In this document: positions 32,640 to 40,887 of the stretch, piece by piece
Layout of the letters: each line of letters starts with the position of its first letter
How positions within the stretch are numbered: position 1 is the first letter of the stretch
Assembly (NCBI RefSeq): GCF_900230225.1
Contig: NZ_OCNH01000001.1
Coordinates: 186,001-250,000, forward strand
DNA from: Spirosoma fluviale
GTDB lineage: Bacteria; Bacteroidota; Bacteroidia; Cytophagales; Spirosomataceae
Length of the DNA stretch: 64,000 nucleotides
Direction of reading: 5' to 3'
The notes under the pieces: generated by a model
Told to the model about the DNA's origin: nothing
The model's database searches: none
The model's input: only the letters and a program-made list of their open reading frames with translations
Translations under genes and position numbers: made by a program

Positions 32640-34316
32640 CTAGTCGCGTTTTGTTTGTAGCAGGCCCGTTTGCAGCATGGGTACGTTGGGCGCGACCTCG
32701 CCATCGCTCAGCCGGATTTTTTCGATCTCACGGATTACATCAATGATACCTTTCAGCGGGATTTTAACCCACGAGGGGCGGTAACTAATTTCGTACCCCA
32801 ATTCGTACACGGCCTTTTCGAGCAGGTAGATAAGAAGCAGGAAATTGATTTCGCTGTTGTTTTTGAAAAGCGGGTGAGGAGCACCAAATACGTCCAGATA
32901 CGCATCCAGAAACGTATCCCGAATCAGGTAAAACCACCGATCCGATACGCGCTGCAGGTGGTCGGGGTCAAGTTCGTCGGTTTCGACGGAGTTGAACAGC
33001 TTAGCCGAAACGGCGTAGTGGTACGACCGAATCATACCTGCCACATCTTTAAGCGGTGAGTGCTTGATCTTTCGTTCGGCAATGCTGCTCTCGGGTTCGC
33101 CCTCGAAGTCGATGATCACAAAGTCGTTTTCCGTTGCCAGTACCTGCCCAAGGTGATAATCGCCGTGGATTCGGATGCGTTGCGAACTGAGGGGGCGGGT
33201 GCGGAAGTCGGCAATGAAGGTATCGATCATCTCTTTCGCTTCCATAAATACCCAGGCCAGCCGCTGCGCCTGCAAATCGAGTTTGGTATAATTGTCGATC
33301 AGCAGCGCATACCGGCGTTCGAGCAGATCCTCTAACCGTTTGATCAGAAACTCGCGGTACTCGTCGGTAAACGGCTCGGGTTCAAAAGCCGGATCGGTTG
33401 GAGCGTTGGGTTTAGACGGTTTGTACAGGGCGCAGTGCATCTCGCCCGTTCGGCGGCCCAGCAGTTCCACTTTATCGAACACATCTTCTCGAATGGCGAA
33501 CAGCCGTTGCGGAACGGCGTAGAGAAAATCGTTGAGGTAATCGCCGGTTTGCATCCACGAATCCTTGTCATTAGGCACCATCCGTTGCACCATTCCGAGC
33601 GTAATATCCGGTCGGTCACTTCCCTGCCAGATAATGCTGCCACCGAAAGCAGGGATGTGTTCGAAGTTGCTTTCGTCGGTCAGAAACGCTACCATATCGA
33701 CTTCCGGGTTCGTTTCCTGAAAGAGTTTTCGGTATAGTTTCAGGAAGTATTTATCACCGAAGGTCATGGCCGAGTTGCTTGAGTCGACAGGCAGCACCCG
33801 CGATGGAAGCCGTTCATCGCCCTCATCGAGCCCCTTGCCCCGGTGAAACGTTAGGGTTCCATCGGTTTGCGGCATTATCTGATTCTGATAAATAGCAGTG
33901 AACAGGACTTCCCGAAACCGTTCGTCATAGATCGCGTCGATGAGCATACCGGTTTCTTTCCCAATGGTGATGTCGTCGCTGATTCGGGCTTTTTCGGGAA
34001 TGGTCGCCGGTTGAAACGATAGGGTATGTGTTGTATGATCGGTTAGGAAAGAAATGGGCAATAAATACGTTTCAGGTCCGCCATCGGCGTAGGTCGATTC
34101 CAGAATGAGGAGATACGCCACATCGCCATCCGGAAGAGCCAATGTATGAACTGTTTTTACCGAAAAGCCGGTTTGTTGCCTGGCTTTCCCCGCAAACCAC
34201 CGACAGGTGTTGACATAAGGAGGAAACAGGCTTTGCGCCAGAATTGCCCAAAAGTGAGGGTCTGAGTGAGCATTGTGCCAGGCAGTATCGGAAGTCATGG
34301 GTTGCGTAATCAGCAT
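32640..34316 (-). CDS. mak: maltokinase
   Basis: 558 residues of the maltokinase/aminoglycoside phosphotransferase-like fold. Motifs are CRWFAGKARQ near the N-terminus, the catalytic loop RIHGDYHLGQVL and the metal site IIDFEGEP (both in the C-terminal half), followed by SPLKDVAGMIRSYHY. The enzyme phosphorylates maltose to maltose-1-phosphate, the substrate of the GlgE maltosyltransferase. In many bacteria it is fused to trehalose synthase; here it is a separate protein. The neighbouring glgB supports a glycogen role. TreS and GlgE are not in the window. An internal ATG at 34298 is an alternative start. Confidence 0.88.
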   Translation of the reverse strand: MLITQPMTSDTAWHNAHSDPHFWAILAQSLFPPYVNTCRWFAGKARQQTGFSVKTVHTLALPDGDVAYLLILESTYADGGPETYLLPISFLTDHTTHTLSFQPATIPEKARISDDITIGKETGMLIDAIYDERFREVLFTAIYQNQIMPQTDGTLTFHRGKGLDEGDERLPSRVLPVDSSNSAMTFGDKYFLKLYRKLFQETNPEVDMVAFLTDESNFEHIPAFGGSIIWQGSDRPDITLGMVQRMVPNDKDSWMQTGDYLNDFLYAVPQRLFAIREDVFDKVELLGRRTGEMHCALYKPSKPNAPTDPAFEPEPFTDEYREFLIKRLEDLLERRYALLIDNYTKLDLQAQRLAWVFMEAKEMIDTFIADFRTRPLSSQRIRIHGDYHLGQVLATENDFVIIDFEGEPESSIAERKIKHSPLKDVAGMIRSYHYAVSAKLFNSVETDELDPDHLQRVSDRWFYLIRDTFLDAYLDVFGAPHPLFKNNSEINFLLLIYLLEKAVYELGYEISYRPSWVKIPLKGIIDVIREIEKIRLSDGEVAPNVPMLQTGLLQTKRD

Positions 34317-34430
34317 GAGTAGCGTTCAGAGGTACCGTCTATTCAAGCAGTTTTGACACGGTATTGTTTTTTAGCTTTTACGTAACAAAGGCCAAAAATT
34401 TCTTGAATATATAATAAAAAACTTCGCAAG

Positions 34431-34474
34431 TAAACCAAAGGTTTATACGTGTAAGCTAAAGCGGCTTTAGCTTA
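34431..34474. terminator. two consecutive hairpins
   Basis: TAAACC/GGTTTA (34431-34445) is followed by a perfect 10-bp hairpin TAAGCTAAAG/CTTTAGCTTA (34452-34474). They lie past the stop of the minus-strand gene at 34544 only in the reverse direction, so they probably close that transcript before the maltokinase promoter. Confidence 0.5.
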
Positions 34475-34543
34475 TAGTTTAAATAAATGCATTCACAGAA
34501 ATGGTTGAGTCTGACAATCAGCCGTCTCAGGCCTGATTAATGG

Positions 34544-34996
34544 CTAACTTGTATGGTCGCTTACGATTACCCAGCGGTTATTGATTTTTCGCCAGAGTAA
34601 GGTAAAGTACCCTTCCGCATCGCCAATTTGGGGGCGGGTGAGGTGAAAACGGCCAATCACATAGGCCACGGTGGGCGTCTGGAAGTTTAGCTCCAGAACA
34701 TCAAACTTAAGCGTGCCCATCGATGCCCGGCTGGGGTAGCGCTTTTTGTAATTAGCGAGCGTTGGCTGATACCCATACGTAATACCGGCCTTGCCGATGA
34801 ATGTCAGCGAGTCGGAATTCCAGTAAGCCACCATAAACCGGTCGATACGTCCGGCGTTCCAGTCGTCGGTTTGCCGTTTCAGGATTTCGAGAATGGCCCG
34901 TCGTTCGCGGTTATCGGCCAGTGTCTGCGCTGTAGGCTGACTCAGAGCCGGGAAAGCGAGCAGGAAAAGGAGGAGTGTAGTGGTGAGTTGTTTCAT
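34544..34996 (-). CDS. secreted SnoaL/DUF4440-like protein
   Basis: 150 residues from the ATG at 34996, where the signal peptide begins (MKQLTTTLLLFLLAFPALSQ). The mature part (about 30-150) has the NTF2-like pattern of DUF4440 proteins: a first helix RRAILEILKRQTDDWNAG, a loop with FMVAYWNSDSLTFIG, and a beta sheet ending AEGYFTLLWRKINNRWVIVSDHTS. These proteins fold as a cone-shaped pocket and often have no known enzyme activity. It is exported by prediction. It is divergent from fabG. Confidence 0.85.
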   Translation of the reverse strand: MKQLTTTLLLFLLAFPALSQPTAQTLADNRERRAILEILKRQTDDWNAGRIDRFMVAYWNSDSLTFIGKAGITYGYQPTLANYKKRYPSRASMGTLKFDVLELNFQTPTVAYVIGRFHLTRPQIGDAEGYFTLLWRKINNRWVIVSDHTS

Positions 34997-35117
34997 AAAG
35001 AAAGCGTTTTGACTAAAGCTATCATATACATTCCATAACCCAAACAATGTTGGTGAATCGAATGGAATTTTGCGTTATTCGCTCATTCAATGCTAACGGA
35101 TTTCCTGCTGACAGGTT

Positions 35118-35855
35118 ATGAGATTACAGAATAAAATTGCCATTATTACCGGGGCTGCCCGGGGCATCGGACAGGCAGCTGCCGAGGTGTTTTGCCGCGA
35201 AGGAGCCACCGTTATCATCTGGGATTTGCTGGATGAAGGTGAAGCCACCGCCCAGTCACTGCGCGACCGGGGGTTTGCCTGCGTTTTCCAGCACGTGAGC
35301 ACAACGGATGTGCCCGGTATTGAAGCAGCCGCCCGCTCTGTACACGAGCAGTATGGCCGGATCGATATTCTGATTAACAACGCCGGGATCACACGTGATA
35401 AAACCCTGCTGAAAATGTCATTTGCCGACTGGCAGCAGGTGATCGACGTAAACCTGACGGGTGTTTTTAACTGCACAAAAGTGGTGGCACCGTACATGGT
35501 GGAGCAGAAATACGGGCGAATTATCTGTACGTCGTCGATCAACGGAGTTCATGGTGCTTTTGGACAAACCAACTACGCAGCCGCCAAAGCGGGTATCATT
35601 GGCATGGTGCGGTCATGGGCCAAAGAGCTGGGTCCGAAAGGCATTACCGCTAATGCGGTAGCGCCGGGTTTTATCCAAACCGCTATGACCGATGCCATGC
35701 CCGATGAGGTACGCAACCAGGCCGTGGCAACCATTCCGGTTCGGCGCATTGGCAAGCCCGAAGACATTGCCAACGCGTATCTGTTTCTGGCTTCGGACGA
35801 GGCCTCATTTGTGAATGGACACGTATTGGCCGTCAACGGTGGGCAGGCGTTGTAG
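35118..35855 (+). CDS. fabG: 3-oxoacyl-[ACP] reductase (short-chain dehydrogenase)
   Basis: 245 residues, a complete classical SDR. The NADPH-binding motif is TGAARGIGQ (11-19), NNAG (87-90) follows, and the catalytic Ser (139/140, TSSING), Tyr153 and Lys157 are all present. The C-terminal end PEDIANAYLFLASDEASFVNGHVLAVNGG is typical for FabG. The expected reaction is NADPH-dependent reduction of 3-oxoacyl-ACP in fatty acid synthesis, but the gene stands outside a fab cluster, so another SDR substrate is possible. Confidence 0.85.
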   Translation: MRLQNKIAIITGAARGIGQAAAEVFCREGATVIIWDLLDEGEATAQSLRDRGFACVFQHVSTTDVPGIEAAARSVHEQYGRIDILINNAGITRDKTLLKMSFADWQQVIDVNLTGVFNCTKVVAPYMVEQKYGRIICTSSINGVHGAFGQTNYAAAKAGIIGMVRSWAKELGPKGITANAVAPGFIQTAMTDAMPDEVRNQAVATIPVRRIGKPEDIANAYLFLASDEASFVNGHVLAVNGGQAL

Positions 35856-35861
35856 CTTGCC

Positions 35862-35897
35862 CCGATGATGCCAGATGCTCACATCTGGCATCATCGG
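35862..35897 (+). terminator. intrinsic terminator of fabG
   Basis: Perfect 16-bp arms (CCGATGATGCCAGATG and its complement) with a 4-nt loop, 7 nt after the fabG stop, followed by TTT. Confidence 0.8.
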
Positions 35898-35912
35898 TTT
35901 AGAACCCAAAAA

Positions 35913-35942
35913 CTGAATACCCAAAACCTACCGTTATCTTTG
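35913..35942 (+). promoter_or_regulatory. candidate promoter of the small membrane peptide and lipid kinase
   Basis: TATCTTTG (35935-35942) is an exact -7 match. At 19 nt upstream stands CTG (35913-35915), a weak form of the TTG box. Transcription near 35949 gives a short leader before the ATG at 35967. Confidence 0.5.
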
Positions 35943-35966
35943 TCCCCGTATCTAGCGTAACGATTT

Positions 35967-36080
35967 ATGAAAAAGGTCCGGAAGTTTTACAACGATTACA
36001 AACCATACATCTTTTCCGATGGTTGGTACTATATTTTTATCGTTGTCTTTATTTTAATCTTATTTATTTTCTTCTCCTGA
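35967..36080 (+). CDS. 37-residue single-helix membrane peptide
   Basis: A short ORF with a basic, aromatic N-terminus (MKKVRKFYNDYKPYIFSDGW) and one strongly hydrophobic helix (YYIFIVVFILILFIFF). A -7 match lies just upstream, and the stop codon is followed directly, without a single base between, by the GTG start of the lipid kinase. This suggests translational coupling. It would insert in the inner membrane with its basic end in the cytoplasm, perhaps placing the kinase near its lipid substrate. No family is recognised. Confidence 0.6.
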   Translation: MKKVRKFYNDYKPYIFSDGWYYIFIVVFILILFIFFS

Positions 36081-36959
36081 GTGAGCAGTCGTTCAGCCGT
36101 TCTGGCTATCATCAATCCGCTTTCCGGTACAACCTCCGTTGCGCAGAAAGCCCTGCTTCAGGATGCGTTTATGCGTCGCGCTGAAGCGCTCGATTATGCA
36201 CCCGAAGCTATTTTTACCACGCACCCCGGCCATGCTACCGAACTTGCCACCGATGCCGTGAAGCGGGGGGTCAATCGGGTGCTGGCCATTGGGGGCGATG
36301 GTACCATCAACGAAACGGCTCAGGCCCTCCGTCGATCAGCTACGGCATTGGGCATTGTGCCCATTGGTTCCGGCAATGGGCTGGCCCGGCATCTGGGAAT
36401 TCCGCTTGCTCCGCCGAAAGCCATTGAACGCGCCCTGACCGGACGACCGGTGGTGATTGATAGTGGCGAAATAAACGAGCATCCGTTTTTCTGTACCGCC
36501 GGACTTGGATTTGAGGCTTATGTAGCCCACGCCTTCGCCCGGCAACCCGTCCGTGGACTGCCAACTTACATTCGTACGGCGTTTAACGCGTTTCTGGGGT
36601 ATAAGCCCCCGGTATTTTTGCTGGATGGGCAGAAGCAGAAGCTCTTCTCGCTCACGTTCGCCAATGCGGGGCAGTTCGGGAATAATGCCTGGATGGCCCC
36701 GACCGCCAACATCGCCGACGGTAGGCTGGAGCAGTGCGAAATTCGTCCCTTTCCCACCCAGGCCGCTGGTGTCCTCACCTGGCGGTTATTCAACAAGACG
36801 CTCAATCAATCACCTTACTGGCGCGGAACATCTGTAACGAAAGCCACCGTAGAAGCCGACGGCCCCGTACTGATTCATGCCGATGGTGAGCCGCTGACGC
36901 TGCCTGCCGGTCAGGTTAACGTGCGGGTACTGCCGGGGAGTTTACTGGTGCTGCTTTGA
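36081..36959 (+). CDS. diacylglycerol/lipid kinase family protein
   Basis: 292 residues with a GTG start immediately after the membrane peptide stop. The family motif GGDGT lies at 71-75 (IGGDGTINETAQ), followed by IVPIGSGNGLARHLGIP, both part of the nucleotide- and lipid-binding N-terminal domain of YegS/DgkB-type kinases. An internal NP motif (IINPLSG) is at 10-16. The C-terminal beta domain continues to VRVLPGSLLVLL. It phosphorylates a lipid such as diacylglycerol using ATP. It is cytoplasmic and membrane-associated. Confidence 0.92.
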   Translation: MSSRSAVLAIINPLSGTTSVAQKALLQDAFMRRAEALDYAPEAIFTTHPGHATELATDAVKRGVNRVLAIGGDGTINETAQALRRSATALGIVPIGSGNGLARHLGIPLAPPKAIERALTGRPVVIDSGEINEHPFFCTAGLGFEAYVAHAFARQPVRGLPTYIRTAFNAFLGYKPPVFLLDGQKQKLFSLTFANAGQFGNNAWMAPTANIADGRLEQCEIRPFPTQAAGVLTWRLFNKTLNQSPYWRGTSVTKATVEADGPVLIHADGEPLTLPAGQVNVRVLPGSLLVLL

Positions 36960-37020
36960 GAGGGTGAAGAAAGGTTGGCTTTTTAGCTTAAGGGTGTCAA
37001 CGTTATTTTCTAATCTTCAA

Positions 37021-37065
37021 CACTTAAGTGAAAAATAAATATTTTGCCAACTAACTGTAAGTTAG
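37021..37065. repeat. two palindromes upstream of the ATPase/methyltransferase module
   Basis: CACTTAAGTG (37021-37030) is a perfect 10-bp palindrome, and CTAACT-gta-AGTTAG (37051-37065) is a 6-bp dyad. They lie upstream of a TACTTTTG -7 match (37116-37123). They could be operators of the module. Confidence 0.35.
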
Positions 37066-37207
37066 TTAGATAGCTTAAAGTTTTTAGTAAGAGAGTAGAA
37101 TACTTATAATGGTCTTACTTTTGTACATAGTTGATTTCTTGTTTTTAAATATTTCTCTTCTGTTTTTGCAGAATCTCTGATTACACACCAGAATAGCCCT
37201 TTTCCAC

Positions 37208-39319
37208 ATGAATGCAAGCCAAGATTCAGGTAATACTGATACGAGGTTAAAAATGAAATTTGCCGGGAGATTTATTGACCTTCTTGGCCAAGATATGTAC
37301 GGGGGACCTGTTCCTGCCGTTGCTGAATTAATTGCAAATGCATGGGATGCAGATGCTACTAAAGTTGAAATCAGCGTTCCAGCAGACCCTACATCTCCAG
37401 GAGCCGAGATCATTGTAAAAGACTACGGAATAGGTATGACATTCAATGAAATCAATAATTACTATCTGCAAATAGGATATGAGAGAAGAAGAAGAGGTGA
37501 GAAAACAGCTAATGGGCGGCTTGTTATGGGTCGTAAAGGAATCGGTAAGCTGGCTGGATTTGGTATTGCAGAGGATATTGTAGTAAAAGCAGTGAAAGAT
37601 GGGCGTGTAGTTCAATTTACACTTAACTACAACGATTTGCGGGGCCGTGATGATTTGCAAGAGTTTTACATTGAACCAGAAATAGACAATACTACTGATG
37701 AATCCTCTGGAGTAACAATAACCTATAGAAGGCTTAAGCTTCATAATCGCATTAATATGCAATCATTTATGACAAGTATGGCAAGGCGATTCGCTATACG
37801 GTCTGATGTGATGGAAGTGATAATCAATGGAGTTCCTTTAAGCAAAGAAAATCTCGATTTTGAGCATAGAATACCAGCAGATGATGGATGGGAAGAGTTG
37901 AATATTCCTGATGTTGGTCATATAAGTTATTGGTTTGGCTTTCTTAAAGTCCCCATTAATGACTCTGAGTTAAAAGGAATCTCAATATTTGCACACGGGA
38001 GGATTGCTCAAACAACTCCATTTCTTTTTAACCTTAGCGGAGGCATAAATGGACAGGTTGGACTTGAGTATCTGACTGGTCAAGTTAAAGCTGAATTTCT
38101 TGACTCAGAGAAGGATTATATAGCCACGGACAGACAAACTGTCAATTGGCAATATGATAAAGCAAAGGATTTTGAAAAATGGGGACAAGCTATGATAAAA
38201 CAGCTTTGCTCTGACTGGAAAAAAAGGAGAACAAGTAGTCAACTGGCTAATTTTAGACATACGTTTAGCCAATATAACGAACGGATTGACAGACTTGCAA
38301 AGCAAGAGAGGGAAGATCTATTATTAGCTTTAGATAAAGTTGCTGAAATAGAACGTATCAATGAAGGAGACTTTAAAATAATTGCTTCCTCAATGATTTC
38401 GGGCGTAGAACGGGAAAGTGTAAAAAAGGTAATTAAAAAAATAAATGCTACAGATGAAAATTCTTTAGCTAGCCTGATTGAAGCTGTTCACGAATGGGAT
38501 GTAATTGCAGCGGTTTCAACAGCAGAAGTTATTGCTGGTAAAATTGAAATTATAAACCAGTTTGATAAATACATCAAGGCAAGATTGCCAGAAAAGGCTG
38601 GTAAAGGAAAGCCTGATATGCAAACTTTTCTTAAAGATCACCCTTGGCTACTTGGTCATGAATATGAGCATCTAGTTCCTGCTGATTTTCATCATGAGCA
38701 TGGGGTGGATAAATGGATCGAAGATGTTCTAATTCAAACAGACAAAGAGTACAAAAGAGATGATGATCGTGATGGTCGTAGGTTTGATCTTCTATGTATC
38801 AGAGACGATACCAGAATCATAGTACTTGAATTAATGGCACCTGGGCTTACTGCGGACTATGACCATTTGATGAGGTTAAATAGATATGTTACTCGTATTC
38901 AAGCAGCTATTTCTGATCAAGGAACTACAAATGAATTTAGAAACAAATCAGTCTATGGGCAATTGATTGCTGATAATTTGGCAAAAGATAGTTCGCTCAA
39001 TTCAACACTAACCCAATTAAGAAGCAGTCTTGATGCTGTTACTTGGGGAGGGCTATTTAGAAATGTTAAAACTAGATATAAAGAGTTTTTTGACTTCTTA
39101 AAACAACGAGCACCAGAGCATCCAATAATAAAAGACGTAGAAATAAGACTAGATGATGAGTCACCCCTAGTACCAGCATATGTTGGTCCGATCGCTGTTG
39201 CTGACTCCTCAGTTGTCATGCCAATTTCTGATGCCGCTGATACCGTAGTTGTTGTTGCACCAACTGCTACTGCCGATGGTAATACCGCCAGTGCTGATAC
39301 TCCACCTGCAATAAGTTAA
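37208..39319 (+). CDS. MORC/MutL-like GHKL ATPase with C-terminal nuclease-like domain
   Basis: 703 residues. The N-terminal GHKL ATPase (about 15-230) has the N box with Glu40, Asn44 and Asp47 (AELIANAWDADA), the Mg/ATP-binding KDYGIGM (Asp72-Gly76) and a Gly-rich lid GRKGIGKLAGFG (108-119). A coupling domain and helical region follow. The C-terminal part (about 475-620) has WLLGHEYEHLVPADFHHEHG and the core RFDLLCIRDDTRIIVLELMAP, which looks like a PD-(D/E)xK or DUF4263-type nuclease with Asp527 and Glu541, but with Met where the catalytic Lys is usual. The tail is low-complexity Ala/Thr. It overlaps nothing and lies 11 nt before the methyltransferase. Bacterial MORC-like GHKL proteins linked to DNA methyltransferases are known parts of restriction-type systems. 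The sequence is AT-rich. Confidence 0.82.
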   Translation: MNASQDSGNTDTRLKMKFAGRFIDLLGQDMYGGPVPAVAELIANAWDADATKVEISVPADPTSPGAEIIVKDYGIGMTFNEINNYYLQIGYERRRRGEKTANGRLVMGRKGIGKLAGFGIAEDIVVKAVKDGRVVQFTLNYNDLRGRDDLQEFYIEPEIDNTTDESSGVTITYRRLKLHNRINMQSFMTSMARRFAIRSDVMEVIINGVPLSKENLDFEHRIPADDGWEELNIPDVGHISYWFGFLKVPINDSELKGISIFAHGRIAQTTPFLFNLSGGINGQVGLEYLTGQVKAEFLDSEKDYIATDRQTVNWQYDKAKDFEKWGQAMIKQLCSDWKKRRTSSQLANFRHTFSQYNERIDRLAKQEREDLLLALDKVAEIERINEGDFKIIASSMISGVERESVKKVIKKINATDENSLASLIEAVHEWDVIAAVSTAEVIAGKIEIINQFDKYIKARLPEKAGKGKPDMQTFLKDHPWLLGHEYEHLVPADFHHEHGVDKWIEDVLIQTDKEYKRDDDRDGRRFDLLCIRDDTRIIVLELMAPGLTADYDHLMRLNRYVTRIQAAISDQGTTNEFRNKSVYGQLIADNLAKDSSLNSTLTQLRSSLDAVTWGGLFRNVKTRYKEFFDFLKQRAPEHPIIKDVEIRLDDESPLVPAYVGPIAVADSSVVMPISDAADTVVVVAPTATADGNTASADTPPAIS

Positions 39320-39330
39320 TTTTTCGATTG

Positions 39331-40386
39331 ATGAAAAGAAAATTCACTGCCATCGACCTGTTCTCCGGTTGCGGAGGCTTGTCTCAAGGTATGATAGATG
39401 CTGATTTTGAAGTAATAGCGTCTGTTGAAATAAATTCAGACGCTATTAAAGCATATTCACTGAATCACCCAAACACAACTCTAATTCAACAAGATATTAG
39501 AGAAATAGATACAAAATCAATTAAACGTTTGCTTAAACGTAGACCCTTACATTTGCTAGCAGGATGCCCACCTTGTCAAGGATTTTCAAAGGTTCGAAAA
39601 CTCAACCGAAAAGATGAAGTTTTTGATGTTAGAAACGATTTAGTTCTTGAATATTTTCGTTTCGTTAAGGAGCTAATGCCAATCACAATTATGATGGAAA
39701 ATGTTCCTGGTTTAGAAACGTATGATGTATTTATTGAAATAACAAAGGAATTACAAGCTCTTGGATATAAATTAGATATTCAAGTTGTAAATGTAAAAGA
39801 TTATGGCGTTCCACAAAGTCGTGAAAGGTTAGTTATGGTAGGATCATTAATAGGGGCAATTAAGATTGCACCAGGAACTGGAGAAAAGAAAACTGTACGT
39901 GATTACATTGAGAAACTTGAGTCTATTTCTGAGACAACTGATGCTCTCCATAAAATTGTTGCAGTTCATACTCCAGAAGTTTTAAATAGAATAAAGTTGA
40001 CTCCTAAAAATGGGGGTAGTCGAAAAGATTTACCTGAGGAGTATACTTTAGATTGCCATAAAAAGCCAAACGTTGGCTTTAATGATATTTACGGGAGATT
40101 AAGATGGGACGATTATTCAACAACTATAACAGGGGGGTGCCTTAATCCTTCGAAGGGTCGTTTTTTACATCCAGAGGAAGATCGGGTAATAACACCACGT
40201 GAAGCCGCTTTGCTCCAGTCTTTTCCGCCCAACTATAAGTTTCCATTAGACATACCTAAGGCCGCAATTGCACTTTTAATAGGTAATGCTCTTCCACCAA
40301 AATTTAGCTACCAACAATGTGACAATCTGAAGAGTCATTTGAAAGCGAAATTAACTGAGCGAATGTCTCCTCCTGAAAAAAGTTAA
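39331..40386 (+). CDS. DNA (cytosine-5)-methyltransferase
   Basis: 351 residues from the ATG at 39331 (a TTG one codon earlier is in frame). All main motifs are present: I (DLFSGCGGLSQG), IV with the catalytic Cys82 (GCPPCQGFS), VI (MENVPG), VIII (QSRERLVMVG) and X (IGNALPP). The target-recognition region lies between about 235 and 300. It transfers a methyl group from S-adenosylmethionine to C5 of cytosine in a specific sequence, which is not readable here. It is AT-rich and directly follows the GHKL ATPase gene, so the two probably form one modification/restriction unit. A terminator follows at 40414. Confidence 0.95.
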   Translation: MKRKFTAIDLFSGCGGLSQGMIDADFEVIASVEINSDAIKAYSLNHPNTTLIQQDIREIDTKSIKRLLKRRPLHLLAGCPPCQGFSKVRKLNRKDEVFDVRNDLVLEYFRFVKELMPITIMMENVPGLETYDVFIEITKELQALGYKLDIQVVNVKDYGVPQSRERLVMVGSLIGAIKIAPGTGEKKTVRDYIEKLESISETTDALHKIVAVHTPEVLNRIKLTPKNGGSRKDLPEEYTLDCHKKPNVGFNDIYGRLRWDDYSTTITGGCLNPSKGRFLHPEEDRVITPREAALLQSFPPNYKFPLDIPKAAIALLIGNALPPKFSYQQCDNLKSHLKAKLTERMSPPEKS

Positions 40387-40887
40387 CTATTTTTAGAACT
40401 GATCTTCTTGAAGAATCGGAGCTATTAGTGGTTCCGATTTTTTTATTCTGTAGGTTTTGATCTTAGCTTTATCTCTCTAGTGCATTCAGTTTTTCTTATA
40501 AAATGGGTAAGTAGCCATTAGTATTATATTTTTAGTTACCTAGTCTACAAATCATGTCTTATACTCCTTGAAAAGCTAAAATTGCAATATTCTCATCTCC
40601 CAGAATAAACTCTGGGACTTGACGGGAGAGATAAAGGAGGGAAATATGGCTTTTTTATAGAAACCGTACCTGTCTCTATTTGTAGTTTCAAGAGTGTTTC
40701 GTGATAGCTTGAACGCCCATGTCTGATAAGTGATTTATCTTAAGCAAAGCCTCTTGTTGGCAGTCCCACGCCACGGATAAACGAAAGGATACGAATTCAG
40801 TCGGGTTTTTCGTGAACAAGCCCGATATTTGTGCCACCAAAACCATTCCGACAACGAGCGAGTCATTGCCCGGCGTCTTTCTCTCTA
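40387..40887. other. intergenic region between the methyltransferase and argG
   Basis: About 500 bases. They hold the terminator at 40414-40444 and a small dyad CCCAGA/TCTGGG (40599-40616). Only ORFs of a few codons occur. The first part is AT-rich like the preceding genes and the last 150 bases resemble the rest of the genome, so the edge of the foreign segment probably lies here. No promoter for argG could be assigned with confidence; a GATATTTG near 40823-40832 is the best -7-like match. Confidence 0.5.
40414..40444 (+). terminator. intrinsic terminator of the methyltransferase gene
   Basis: AATCGGA (40414-40420) pairs with TCCGATT (40433-40439) and is followed by a seven-T run. Confidence 0.85.

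Noticed and set aside
33060-33737. Several plus-strand frames opposite the maltokinase gene
   Set aside because: All are antisense to a well-supported gene and have no domain pattern.
36960-37207. Control-protein (C-protein) gene upstream of the methyltransferase module
   Set aside because: No HTH ORF exists in the gap; only two short palindromes and a -7-like box are present.
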